Assembly: GCA_025361845.1 (NCBI GenBank)
Contig: JANYJL010000220.1
Coordinates: 1 to 44,491 of the forward strand
Length of the DNA stretch: 44,491 bases
From: Rhizobacter sp.
Lineage (GTDB): Bacteria > Pseudomonadota > Gammaproteobacteria > Burkholderiales > Burkholderiaceae_C
Direction of reading: 5' to 3'
In this document: positions 33,968-42,986 of the stretch, one piece after another
Layout: each line of letters starts with the position of its first letter
Numbering within the stretch: the first letter of the stretch is position 1
Translations under genes and position numbers: made by a program
The notes under the pieces: generated by a model
Seen by the model: only the letters and a program-made list of their open reading frames with translations
Databases searched by the model: none
Told to the model about the DNA's origin: nothing

Positions 33968-36517
33968 ATGAGCGTGAATCGCGGGCGGGTTGGAGGGACG
34001 AGGGCGACGCTGATCCTGGCCTGCATGGCGGGCTTGATGGGCCTGTTGCTCGTCGCTTGCTCCAAGTCGCCGCAGCCCGGCGAGGTGCTCGACGAAGCGA
34101 AGGCCGTGGGTCGCAGCGGCGCCTCCTTCGTGCATGCCGCCGAGGACTACTTCCACGACATGGACGGCGCCGTCGCACTCACCCCGCAAGAGGTGGCCGG
34201 GCGCAACATGTGGCTGGTCTGGACCGGCGGCAACGATCGCTTGTGGAACCAGATGACCGACTACACCTTCGGTGCCTTCGACCTGCTCAAGATCGTCAGC
34301 TCGCACCCGAGCCAGGGCTACTCGCGGGCCAACCGCTGGAGCTACCTCGGCCTCGTCAACGAACCCTGCTTCGACAACGCCGCCGGCCCGGACAAGAACC
34401 GCCGCGGCCTCTGGCTCGACGTGCATGGCAAGGACTGCGCACCCGACCCCTTCGAAGACGAGACCAAGTACCCAGGTGTGGCCACCGGCTCGCGCGGCAA
34501 GCCGCTCGGCGATGGCACGACGCAACCAGTCGGTTCGTATTACGGCTATGCCACCGGCGTGCTGGGCCTGCGCCTGTTCCCGAACCCGGCCTTCGACGAA
34601 AAAGCCGCGAAGGCCTGGGACGCCGAGAGGTACTACACCGATCCAACCTATTACAACCGCAAGGATCTCGTGCGGCCCTACCGCGTCGGCATGTCCTGCG
34701 GCTTCTGCCACGTCGGGCCGAGCCCGGTGAAGCCGCCGGCCGATGCCAACCAGCCGGCCTTCGCGAACCTGAGTTCGTCGGTCGGCGCGCAGTACATGTG
34801 GGTCGACCGCCTCTTCATCCACAACGCCAACAAGCCCGAGGGCCAGAAGAACTACATGTTCCAGCTGGCGCACACCTTCCGCCCCGGCGCGATGGACACC
34901 TCGCTCATTTCGACCGACGGCATCAACAACCCGCGCACGATGAACGCGGTCTACGATTTCATGGCGCGCATGGGTGTGGCCAAACGCCTCTGGCACGAGA
35001 AGCTCGCGGGCGGCGAACTCGACAACAAGCAGTTGAACGATTCCTTCCCCACCGGCCCGCTGAGCGAGTTCTTCGACAAGGCGAGCGGCACTGTGAAGAC
35101 GCCGCACGTGCTGAAGGACGGGGCCGATTCGGTCGGCCTGATCGGCGCGCTGAACCGCGTCTACCTGAACATCGGTTTGTTCAGCGAGGAATGGCTGCTG
35201 CACTTCAACGCGGTGGCGGGCGGCAAGACGGTCACGCCGATCAAGATCGCGGACGCGCAAAAGAACTCGTCGTATTGGCAGGCCACCGAGGCCGGCACGC
35301 CGAACACCGCGCTGTTCTTTCTGAAGGCGGCGCAACCCGACCGCCTGAAAGACGCGCCCGGTGGCGCCGCCTACCTCAACGCCGATGCCGCCACGCTCGA
35401 ACACGGCAAGCAGGTCTTCGCCGACACCTGCGCGCGTTGCCATTCGAGCAAAGCGCCGAAGCCGCCGGCCGACATCAATCTCGATGCAGACCAGTGCGCG
35501 GGTGCGCCCTACCTCGGCTGCTTCAAACGCTACTGGTCGTGGACGCAGACCGATGCCTACAAGACCCAGATGCGCGAGATCGTGAAGGCGCCCGATTTCC
35601 TCGAAGGCAACTATCTCTCCACCGAAGCGCGCATCCCGGTGACGCTGCTGCGCACCAACGCGTGCAGCCCGCTGGCGACGAACGCGCTGGCTGGCAACAT
35701 CTGGGACAACTTCTCCTCGCAGTCGTACAAACAACTGCCCACGGTCGGCACCATCACGATCAGCGACCCGTTCACGGGCGATGCCATGCCCTACGAAATG
35801 CCGGCCGGCGGGCGCGGCTACACGCGGGTGCCCTCGCTCATCAGCGTGTGGTCGACCGGGCCCTACCTGCTCAACAACACGGTCGGCCCGTTTGATACCG
35901 ACCCCTCGGTGGCCGTCCGCATGAAGGTGTTCGACGCCTCGATCGAGCAGATGCTCTGGCCCGAAAAGCGCGAGCGTGATTCCATCCTCGGCACCAAGGT
36001 GCCCGGCACCATCGACCGCACCACCCAGCGCAGCGACGTGACCATTCCCATCGGCTTCGTGCCCGATGCCTTGCAGCCGCTGCAAGGTCGCCTGCACCGC
36101 TGGTTCCCGTGGCTGGTCGACGAGGGCGGCGACATCGTGCTCGGGCCGATCCCGAAGGACGTGCCGGTGAGCCTGATCTCGAACCTGAAGCTGCGCGCCG
36201 AGAGCAGCGATCCGTCGGTCATCGCCGCCCATCTGAAAGACGCTGGCGAGTTGCTGGTGAAGCTCAAGGTCGATCTCGCCACCGCACCCGCCGACGCAAG
36301 CGATGCCGACCTGCGCCTGAAGTTCGCCAACCTCAAGAAGCCGATGATGGCGCTCAGCAAGTGCCCGGATTTCGTTGTCAACCGTGGCCACTACTTCGGC
36401 ACCGCCGAGTTCAACCAGCAGGATGGCCTGAGCGCCGACGAGAAGGCCTTCGGCACCGAGCCCGTGCTGGCAGACGCCGACAAGCGTGCCCTGATCGCGT
36501 TCCTGAAGACGCTGTGA
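33968..36517 (+). CDS. Diheme c-type cytochrome lipoprotein, 849 residues
   Basis: The start at 33968 has AAGGGA 8 nt upstream; an earlier in-frame ATG (33929) lacks a ribosome site and would spoil the signal peptide. Residues 1-30 are a basic and hydrophobic signal ending in the lipobox LVAC (Cys31), predicting a membrane-anchored periplasmic lipoprotein. There are two heme-binding motifs, CGFCH (244-248) and CARCH (488-492). The large size with two hemes resembles an uncharacterised cytochrome family and, loosely, RoxA/MauG-type proteins. It probably passes electrons from the flavoprotein encoded 19 nt downstream into the respiratory chain, or uses a peroxide or oxygen itself; which of these is unresolved. 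Confidence 0.88.
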   Translation: MSVNRGRVGGTRATLILACMAGLMGLLLVACSKSPQPGEVLDEAKAVGRSGASFVHAAEDYFHDMDGAVALTPQEVAGRNMWLVWTGGNDRLWNQMTDYTFGAFDLLKIVSSHPSQGYSRANRWSYLGLVNEPCFDNAAGPDKNRRGLWLDVHGKDCAPDPFEDETKYPGVATGSRGKPLGDGTTQPVGSYYGYATGVLGLRLFPNPAFDEKAAKAWDAERYYTDPTYYNRKDLVRPYRVGMSCGFCHVGPSPVKPPADANQPAFANLSSSVGAQYMWVDRLFIHNANKPEGQKNYMFQLAHTFRPGAMDTSLISTDGINNPRTMNAVYDFMARMGVAKRLWHEKLAGGELDNKQLNDSFPTGPLSEFFDKASGTVKTPHVLKDGADSVGLIGALNRVYLNIGLFSEEWLLHFNAVAGGKTVTPIKIADAQKNSSYWQATEAGTPNTALFFLKAAQPDRLKDAPGGAAYLNADAATLEHGKQVFADTCARCHSSKAPKPPADINLDADQCAGAPYLGCFKRYWSWTQTDAYKTQMREIVKAPDFLEGNYLSTEARIPVTLLRTNACSPLATNALAGNIWDNFSSQSYKQLPTVGTITISDPFTGDAMPYEMPAGGRGYTRVPSLISVWSTGPYLLNNTVGPFDTDPSVAVRMKVFDASIEQMLWPEKRERDSILGTKVPGTIDRTTQRSDVTIPIGFVPDALQPLQGRLHRWFPWLVDEGGDIVLGPIPKDVPVSLISNLKLRAESSDPSVIAAHLKDAGELLVKLKVDLATAPADASDADLRLKFANLKKPMMALSKCPDFVVNRGHYFGTAEFNQQDGLSADEKAFGTEPVLADADKRALIAFLKTL

Positions 36518-36536
36518 CTGGCCGGCCCACTTGCCA

Positions 36537-38399
36537 ATGAGTGATGCCGATGAAGGCGACTGGGACTACGTCATCGTCGGCTCGGGAGCCGGCGGCGGCA
36601 CGCTCGCGGCGCGCCTGGTCGAGGCCGGCATGCGTGTGTTTTTGCTCGAAGCGGGCAGCGACCCGCGCACCACCGAAGCCGCGCGCCTGCCTGAGGACTA
36701 CGACGTGCCGGCCTTCCACGCCTTCGCCTGTGAGAACCCCGCGATGAGCTGGAACTTCCAGGTGCGCCACTACGCCGACGAAGCGCGCCAGGCGCGCGAT
36801 TCGAAGTACGAGGCCGCGGCCGGCGGCGTGCTCTACCCGCGCGCCGCGGCGTTGGGCGGCTGCACCGCGCACAACGCGATGATCTACATGCGCCCGCACG
36901 ATTCCGACTGGAACCACATTGCCGCGTTGACCGGCGATCGCAGCTGGCGCGCGGCCGCGATGCGCCGCCACGTCAAGCGCCTGGAGGCCTGCCACCACCG
37001 GCCGCTGTGGCGCGCGCTGCGCCGCTTCGGCCTCGACCCGACCGGCCACGGTTGGGACGGCTGGCTGCACACCGAACGTTCGGTGCCGCTCGAAGCCTTG
37101 GGCGACGAGGAGATGCTCGGCCTCGTCGCTCAGACCACCCGCGCCTTCACTCGCAGCCTGCCACACCCGCTGATGAGTGCGCTGCGCTGGCTGCGCGGTG
37201 CCGGGGACCCGAATGCGCGTGGTTGGGGCAGTGGCAGTTTCGAAGGCCTCTGCTACACGCCGATGTCGACCTCGGGCCACCAGCGCACGGGTGCCCGCGA
37301 ACGGGTCTTGCAGGCCGCGGCCGCGCACCCGGATCGTTTGCACATCGAACTCGATGCACTCGTCACGCGGGTGCTTTTCGATGCCGAGGGCGCGGCCAGC
37401 GGCGTCGAGTTCCTCAAGGGCCGCCAGCTCTACCGCGCCCACACCGCACCGACTGCGGCGCTGGGTGTGCGCCGCCACGTGCGTGCGCGGCGCGAGGTGG
37501 TGCTGTGCGGTGGCGCCTTCAACACGCCGCAGTTGTTGATGCTCTCGGGCATCGGCCCGGCGGCGCATTTGCGCGAGCACGGCATCGACGTGCGTGTCGA
37601 TCTGCCCGGTGTCGGCAGCAACCTGCAAGACCGCTACGAGGTCGCTGTCACGCACCGCATGCGCCGGCCCTGGCGCGTGCTCGAAGGTGCGCGTTATGAA
37701 GCGGGCGATCCGGTCTGGCAACGCTGGCAACAATCACGCTCGGGCATGTACGCGGCCAGCGGCGCGACCGTCGCGATGGTGCGCCGCTCCGAAGCATCGC
37801 AGCCCGAGCCCGACATCTTCTGCATGGCCTTGCCGGCACGCTTCGAAGGTTACCGGCCCGGCTTCTCGGACCTGATCCGCGCGCATGCCGACCGCCTGAC
37901 CTGGGCCGTGCTGAAGGCACACACGCACAATCGCGCGGGCACGGTGCGCCTGCGTTCGGCCGACCCGCTCGACACGCCGCTCGTGAACTTCCGCTACTTC
38001 GAGGAAGGCGACGACCAGGCCGGCGCCGACCTGCAATCGATCGTCGAAGCGATCCGTTTTGTGCGCCAGCTCACGGCCCCGCTGATCGCCTCCGGCCTGA
38101 TCGCCGAAGAGCAATTGCCCGGCCCCGATGTGGCGAGCGACGAGGCCCTCGCCGCCTACGTGCGCGACACCGCCTGGGGCCACCACGCCTCCTGCTCCTG
38201 CCCGATCGGCGCGGCGGCCGGTGGTGGTGTGCTCGACAGTGCCTTCGCCGTGCACGGCACGCAGCGCCTGCGCGTGGTGGACGCTTCGGTGTTCCCGCGC
38301 ATCCCCGGTTTTTTCGTCGCCGCGGCCGTCTACCTCGTCGGCGAGAAGGCGGCCGAGACTATCCTGAACAGCGCGGTGCCGCCGCGTCGAATCCACTGA
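36537..38399 (+). CDS. GMC-family FAD-dependent oxidoreductase
   Basis: A 620-residue glucose-methanol-choline flavoprotein. The FAD-binding GSGAGGG (15-21) and LLEAG (36-40) are at the N-terminus, then the signature GGCTAHNAMIYMRP, and GAFNTPQLLMLSGIG in the middle. The active-site His is in GHHASCSCPIG (His549 or His550). The second catalytic residue, normally His or Asn, is not evident: the segment reads IPGFFVAAAVYLVGEKAA, typical of a subset of the family. No signal peptide is visible, so it is probably cytoplasmic or exported with a partner. The likely reaction is oxidation of an alcohol, with electrons to the neighbouring cytochrome or to oxygen giving hydrogen peroxide, which would explain the peroxidase downstream. 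Confidence 0.92.
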   Translation: MSDADEGDWDYVIVGSGAGGGTLAARLVEAGMRVFLLEAGSDPRTTEAARLPEDYDVPAFHAFACENPAMSWNFQVRHYADEARQARDSKYEAAAGGVLYPRAAALGGCTAHNAMIYMRPHDSDWNHIAALTGDRSWRAAAMRRHVKRLEACHHRPLWRALRRFGLDPTGHGWDGWLHTERSVPLEALGDEEMLGLVAQTTRAFTRSLPHPLMSALRWLRGAGDPNARGWGSGSFEGLCYTPMSTSGHQRTGARERVLQAAAAHPDRLHIELDALVTRVLFDAEGAASGVEFLKGRQLYRAHTAPTAALGVRRHVRARREVVLCGGAFNTPQLLMLSGIGPAAHLREHGIDVRVDLPGVGSNLQDRYEVAVTHRMRRPWRVLEGARYEAGDPVWQRWQQSRSGMYAASGATVAMVRRSEASQPEPDIFCMALPARFEGYRPGFSDLIRAHADRLTWAVLKAHTHNRAGTVRLRSADPLDTPLVNFRYFEEGDDQAGADLQSIVEAIRFVRQLTAPLIASGLIAEEQLPGPDVASDEALAAYVRDTAWGHHASCSCPIGAAAGGGVLDSAFAVHGTQRLRVVDASVFPRIPGFFVAAAVYLVGEKAAETILNSAVPPRRIH

Positions 38400-38454
38400 C
38401 ACGCACTGACGATTCATTGTTTGTTCACCGCGGGCAACCGCCAAGGAGATGACC

Positions 38455-38886
38455 ATGGCCTACGACGCAGCCCAACTGCTCGACATGACACAGACCCAGC
38501 TCGACGACCTGTTCCGCGCCAGCCCCGCCGGCCCCATTCCGGACGGCATGGCCAAGGGCACGGCCATCATCGCGCCGGGCACGAAGTACACCGAAACCAT
38601 CGCCGAACTCATCAACCACTTCGGCTGGCAGGGCAAGGTGTTCGACGCGAAGAAGGGTGTGCTGAAGAACAAGATCCTGATCTTCGGTTTCGAGGCCATC
38701 CTGGCGCGCGTCTACATCGACAAGAGCTGGCTCGACGGCAAGGACTGCGTGGTGCTCGACTACTCCGAGACCTCGATCCTGGCGCACTACATCCGCGACG
38801 AGATCCGCCTCATCGGGCCGGGCTTTTACCTCGGCAAGGTGTACTGGGCGAAGGACCGGTTGATCGACTTCTGCCTGCAATTCTGA
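38455..38886 (+). CDS. Conserved 143-residue protein of unknown function
   Basis: The start at 38455 is chosen because AAGGAG lies 6 nt upstream; the earlier in-frame ATG at 38449 abuts that site. The protein is soluble and beta-rich in its second half: GKVFDAKKGVLKNKILIF, then VVLDYSETS, IRDEIRLIGPGFYLGKVYW and RLIDFCLQF. This pattern looks like a small barrel or lipocalin-like binding protein, and I recall similar unnamed proteins in other bacteria, but I cannot name a family. It stands between the flavoprotein (55 nt gap) and the membrane protein and may bind the substrate or product of the redox cluster. Confidence 0.8.
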   Translation: MAYDAAQLLDMTQTQLDDLFRASPAGPIPDGMAKGTAIIAPGTKYTETIAELINHFGWQGKVFDAKKGVLKNKILIFGFEAILARVYIDKSWLDGKDCVVLDYSETSILAHYIRDEIRLIGPGFYLGKVYWAKDRLIDFCLQF

Positions 38887-38910
38887 GTTTGTGACTGCGT
38901 GTGATTCAGC

Positions 38911-40209
38911 GTGACGCCGCAATCGCACTTCATGATCGTCGCGCCGCTCGCAGCCGGCCGCGAGCCGGCCTTGCGTGCGCTGTTGGAGACGATGAATGCC
39001 CAGCCCGGTCTCGCCGATCCGTTCAACGCCGTGTTGCCCTTCGGCGTGTTCGAGGGCCTGCACTACGCGCGCCTGGTGTTGCTGGACGATGACTTGCAAG
39101 CCGACCTCGAACGGATCGGCCAGCCGCGCCCGCGGCTGCCGACCGTGCTGGCTTTCATGGGCGATTGCGACGGCCCGGCGCACGAGCTGCTGGCCACGAT
39201 GGTGAGCCGTGCGGCCGAGGGCCTGCGCCGGGTCTTCGCGCATTGCGAAGGTTTTGCGTTGGAGGCCGATCTGCTGGCCTGGCTGCTCGTCCATGACCGG
39301 CCGATCGCGGCGACGTATGTGAACTGGGTGGGCCGCACGGTGCAGCAGATCCGCGAGGAGAGCGCCTTGCAGCGTGCGCTCTCGGCCCACGTGCCGCGCC
39401 GGCCGCTCGCACCCGGCGGCGCGGCGCTGCGCCTGCGCGCGGATCTGCGCGCTTTCATCGACCATGAAGTGGCCGCCGGCCGCCTCGACCTCACGCGCCC
39501 TGCGCCCACACCGCCCGGCTGGTGGATCGCGAAGATCGTGCATCTGCTCGGCGTTCCGCTGGTGGGTTTGATCCTGTTGCCGCTGCTCGTGGTGTTGGCG
39601 CCGCTGATCGCGCTGCAACTGCGTGCGCTCGAAAAGAGCGACCCCGAAATCTGCCCGCGCCCGCAGGCCGCCGCGCTGCGCGAACTGCAGGACCTCGAAG
39701 ACCACGATGTCTCGAACCAGTACACCGCCATCGGCCCCGTCAAGCCCGGCCTGTTCCGCCGCGCGCTGGTGAGCGTGCTGCTGGTGCTGATCGACTACGC
39801 CTGCCGGCATGTCTTCACACGCGGCCACCTCGCCCGCGTGCAGACCATCCACTTCGCGCGCTGGGTATTCCTGGACGACCGCAGCCGCGTGCTCTTCACC
39901 AGCAACTACGACGGCAGCCACCAGGGTTACATGGATGACTTCATCAACAAGGTGGCCTGGGGCTTGAACCTCGTGTTCAGCAATGGGGTCGGCTGGCCGC
40001 GCACACGCTGGTTGATCTTCGGCGGCGCGCGCATCGAACAACGTTTCAAGCCCTACCAGCGCCGCCATCAGGTGCCGACCCAGGTCTGGTACAAGGCCTA
40101 CCCCGGGCTGACGCTCGGCGACATGGGGCGCAACCAGCGCATCCGCGACGGCCTCTTGCAGCCGCGCATGAGCGACGAACAGGCTGTCGCCTGGCTGGGG
40201 CTGTTGTGA
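38911..40209 (+). CDS. Membrane protein with internal duplication, partner of the DyP peroxidase
   Basis: A 432-residue protein, GTG start. Two copies of one domain flank a membrane hairpin: copy 1 (51-114) has HYARLVLLDD, a GDCDG turn and AAEGLRRVFAHCEG; copy 2 (314-361) has HFARWVFLDD, a NYDG turn and VAWGLNLVFSNGVG. The hydrophobic region at about 205-237 could form one long or two short membrane spans. The repeated unit looks like a ferredoxin-like alpha/beta domain of the kind found in DyP peroxidases. The stop overlaps the DyP gene start by 4 nt (GTGA), so the two are co-translated. It may anchor the peroxidase at the membrane. No enzymatic residues are recognised. Confidence 0.8.
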   Translation: MTPQSHFMIVAPLAAGREPALRALLETMNAQPGLADPFNAVLPFGVFEGLHYARLVLLDDDLQADLERIGQPRPRLPTVLAFMGDCDGPAHELLATMVSRAAEGLRRVFAHCEGFALEADLLAWLLVHDRPIAATYVNWVGRTVQQIREESALQRALSAHVPRRPLAPGGAALRLRADLRAFIDHEVAAGRLDLTRPAPTPPGWWIAKIVHLLGVPLVGLILLPLLVVLAPLIALQLRALEKSDPEICPRPQAAALRELQDLEDHDVSNQYTAIGPVKPGLFRRALVSVLLVLIDYACRHVFTRGHLARVQTIHFARWVFLDDRSRVLFTSNYDGSHQGYMDDFINKVAWGLNLVFSNGVGWPRTRWLIFGGARIEQRFKPYQRRHQVPTQVWYKAYPGLTLGDMGRNQRIRDGLLQPRMSDEQAVAWLGLL

Positions 40210-41744
40210 GCGCGCCGGTGGCTGCTTCGGTGGAGCTGGGCGACATCCAGGGCATCGTGCGCTTCGGCTACAAGCGCCACACGCAGGCGGCCTTCCTGTT
40301 GCTGCGTGTGCGCGACCGTGATGCCGCGCGCGCCTGGCTGGCGAGTGCGCCCGTGAGCAGCGCCGCCACGATCGAGCCTCCGCCCGATACGGCCATGCAG
40401 GTCGCGCTCAGCAGCCCCGGCCTGGTCGCGCTCGGTGTGGCGGACGACATCGTGCAGGGCTTCTCGTCCGAGTTCGTCAGCGGCCTCGGCAACGACGCCA
40501 GCCGCGCGCGCCGCCTTGGTGACGTCGGCACCAACGCGCCGCTGCACTGGCAATGGGGCAGTGGCGAGCGGGTGCCGCATGTGCTGTTGATGCTCTATGC
40601 CGTGCCCGGCCGGCTCGCTGCTTTTCAGCGCGAAGTGCTGGCCGCATGTGCTGCGGGATTCGAGTTGATGGCGAACCTGCCGAGCACCGACATGCACGGC
40701 ATCGAACCCTTCGGCTTCGTCGATGGCATCTCGCAACCGCAACTCGACTGGCAGCGCCAACGCCCGGCGCGTGATGCTGAGCAAACGACCTACACCAACC
40801 TCGGTTGCCTGGGCGAATACCTGCTCGGCTACCCGAACGAATACGGCGGCTACACCGACCGCCCGGTGCTCGACCCGCAGCGCGACGCACAGGCCGCGCT
40901 GCTGCCGCGTGCCGAAGATGCGCCCGACCAGGCCGACCTGGGCCGCAACGGCAGCTACCTCGTGATGCGCCAGTTGCGGCAAGACGTGCACGGCTTCTGG
41001 CAGCACCTGGACCGCCAGGCCGGCGGCGACCCGGCGCTGCGCGAGCACCTGGCCGCGGCGCTCGTGGGCCGCACACGCAAGGGCGAACCGCTCGTGCACT
41101 ACGGTGCCGCCGCGCCCTTGGTGCACAACGGGTCGGCCGCCATGGCGGCCGGGGGCGCCGTGGTCGACCTGAACGACTTCGATTACGCCGGCGACCCCCG
41201 CGGCCTGCGCTGCCCGCTCGGTGCGCACGTGCGCCGTGCCAACCCGCGCAACGCCGACCTGCCGCCGGGCGAGCCGGGCCTGTGGTCCTGGCTCAAGCGC
41301 ACGCTCGGTTTCGATGCCGATGCGTTGGCGCACGACCGCATCGCCTCGACCCGCTTTCACCGGCTGCTGCGCCGCGGCCGCGAGTACGGCGCGCCGGTCA
41401 TGCTGTCGCAGGCCCTCGAAGCGGCGCCGGCCGCGGCCGAAGTCGGCCTGCACTTCATCTGCCTCGGCGCCAACATCGCGCGCCAGTTCGAGTTCGTGCA
41501 ATCGGCGTGGATGGCAGGCCTGCATTTCGATCGGCTCTCGGGTGAGAGCGACCCGCTGCTCGGCACGCGCGAGCCCACGCCGGAAGGCCGGCCCACCAAC
41601 GAGTTCTCGATGCCCCAGGCCGATGGCCCCGACCAGTGCCTGGCCGGGCTGCCGCAGTTCGTCACCGTCACGGGCGGGGCCTACTTTTTCCTGCCCGGCA
41701 TCTGTGCTCTGCGCTACCTGGCGACGGCGCCACCGAAGGAATGA
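40206..41744 (+). CDS. DyP-type heme peroxidase
   Basis: A 512-residue dye-decolorising-type peroxidase. The distal GxxDG motif is GFVDG (170-174) with Asp173, the proximal heme ligand is His341 in GAHVRRANPR, and the distal Arg region is in LHFICLGANIARQFEF (415-430). It is long compared with bacterial EfeB-type enzymes and has no Tat signal, so it should act in the cytoplasm or at the inner face of the membrane. It would use hydrogen peroxide or lipid peroxides, plausibly from the upstream flavoprotein. GTG start overlapping the membrane-protein stop; the next gene overlaps or follows closely (stop at 41744). Confidence 0.92.
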   Translation: MSAPVAASVELGDIQGIVRFGYKRHTQAAFLLLRVRDRDAARAWLASAPVSSAATIEPPPDTAMQVALSSPGLVALGVADDIVQGFSSEFVSGLGNDASRARRLGDVGTNAPLHWQWGSGERVPHVLLMLYAVPGRLAAFQREVLAACAAGFELMANLPSTDMHGIEPFGFVDGISQPQLDWQRQRPARDAEQTTYTNLGCLGEYLLGYPNEYGGYTDRPVLDPQRDAQAALLPRAEDAPDQADLGRNGSYLVMRQLRQDVHGFWQHLDRQAGGDPALREHLAAALVGRTRKGEPLVHYGAAAPLVHNGSAAMAAGGAVVDLNDFDYAGDPRGLRCPLGAHVRRANPRNADLPPGEPGLWSWLKRTLGFDADALAHDRIASTRFHRLLRRGREYGAPVMLSQALEAAPAAAEVGLHFICLGANIARQFEFVQSAWMAGLHFDRLSGESDPLLGTREPTPEGRPTNEFSMPQADGPDQCLAGLPQFVTVTGGAYFFLPGICALRYLATAPPKE

Positions 41745-41749
41745 CGACC

Positions 41750-42976
41750 ATGGACTCCAACACCAGCCGCCCCGTGCCGCGGGCCAACACCGGCTCGGCG
41801 CTCAAGAACTGGGTGTCCGACACCCTGCTCGCCCTGGTGCAACTGGAGCGCCGTTTCGACCCCTTCGTGCGGCCCGCCCTCGATGCCGTGCTGCGCGATC
41901 CGATCGCGCGCGTTGTCACCGCCCTCATCAACGCGCAGCGCCCGAACGAGGGCCTAAAGATTGCCGAGGAACGCCTGCTGCCCCGCGAGGAAGAGTTCGT
42001 CGATTCGATCATCGCCAGCTTCCAGCAGCAGATGCGTGCGCTGTGGAAGCCGGGTGGCTTCGAGCGCGGTGGCAACACCAAGACGCAGGGCGTGGTGCGC
42101 GGCGAGTTCATCGTGCACGAGGGCCTGCCTGAGAACCTGCGCCGCGGCATCTATGCCACGTCGCGCAGCTACCCGGCCTGGGTGCGTTTCGCTGGCCCGG
42201 GGCCGTATGTCACGCCGGACATCGACGACGTCGGTTTCATGAGCATCGCCGTCAAGCTGATGGGCGTGCCCGGGCCGAAGCTGATGGATGAAGAGCAGCA
42301 CACGCAGGACATGTTCGGCGTTTCGCCACCGATCTTCGTGACCCCCGACGTGCGCGCGAATGCGCAGTTGCAGATCGAGAGCCTGAAGAACGCGCAGATC
42401 TTCTACTTCCTGAACCTGCAGCGCCCGCATGTGCTCGACGCCATCATGCAGGCGCTGTGGACGAAGACGCAGAGCAGCCCCCTCGAGGCACCGTACTTCA
42501 GTTGCGTGCCCTACCTGATGGGCGAGGGCCAGGCGATGATGTATTCGTTCTGGCCGAAGACGACAACGCGCACCAAGATCCCGCGCCTGCCTTTGCGCCC
42601 GCCGGACGACTACCTGCGCAATGCGATGGTGGCCTCACTCGCGCAAGGCGACGTGGAACTCGATGTGCGGGTGCAGTTGCAGACCGACCCGCACTTGATG
42701 CCGCTCGAAAATGCTGGTGTGCTGTGGCCCGAACGTTTGTCGCCGCGTGTCTCGGTCGCCACGCTGCGTTTGCCGCGCCAGACTTTCAACTCGGAAGCGC
42801 AGATGGCCTTTGCGAGAAGGCTCTCCTACAACCCCTGGCACAGCATTGCCGAGCACCGCCCGCTCGGCAACCAGAGCCGCGCGCGGCGCCGCATGTACCT
42901 CGCGCTCTCGACCCTGCGGCACCAGATGAACGCGGTGCCGCACTACGAGCCGAGCGGCGACGAGCGCTTCGATTGA
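41750..42976 (+). CDS. Catalase-fold heme protein, distal His apparently lost
   Basis: A 408-residue protein of the catalase-related superfamily. The core segment reads KTQGVVRGEFIV (111-122), PAWVRFAGPG (142-151) and DIDDVGFMSIAVKLMG (157-172). The proximal heme side is RLSYNPWHSIAEHRPLG (357-373), where Tyr360 fits the heme ligand. In true catalases the distal catalytic His lies just before AKG; here the aligned stretch is GGNTKTQG, with Asn109 in that place, so ordinary catalase activity is doubtful. Catalase-fold relatives include allene-oxide synthases acting on fatty-acid hydroperoxides. ATG at 41750 has GAAGGA 9 nt upstream; ATG at 41741 overlaps the DyP stop and is the alternative. 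It is the last gene of the redox cluster. Confidence 0.85.
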   Translation: MDSNTSRPVPRANTGSALKNWVSDTLLALVQLERRFDPFVRPALDAVLRDPIARVVTALINAQRPNEGLKIAEERLLPREEEFVDSIIASFQQQMRALWKPGGFERGGNTKTQGVVRGEFIVHEGLPENLRRGIYATSRSYPAWVRFAGPGPYVTPDIDDVGFMSIAVKLMGVPGPKLMDEEQHTQDMFGVSPPIFVTPDVRANAQLQIESLKNAQIFYFLNLQRPHVLDAIMQALWTKTQSSPLEAPYFSCVPYLMGEGQAMMYSFWPKTTTRTKIPRLPLRPPDDYLRNAMVASLAQGDVELDVRVQLQTDPHLMPLENAGVLWPERLSPRVSVATLRLPRQTFNSEAQMAFARRLSYNPWHSIAEHRPLGNQSRARRRMYLALSTLRHQMNAVPHYEPSGDERFD

Positions 42977-42986
42977 CCGCCGAGGC

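Noticed and set aside
30028-34065. Open frame of 1345 codons on the minus strand opposite the propeller gene
   Set aside because: Same shadow effect. The translation shows no recognisable motifs, whereas the plus strand shows propeller blades.
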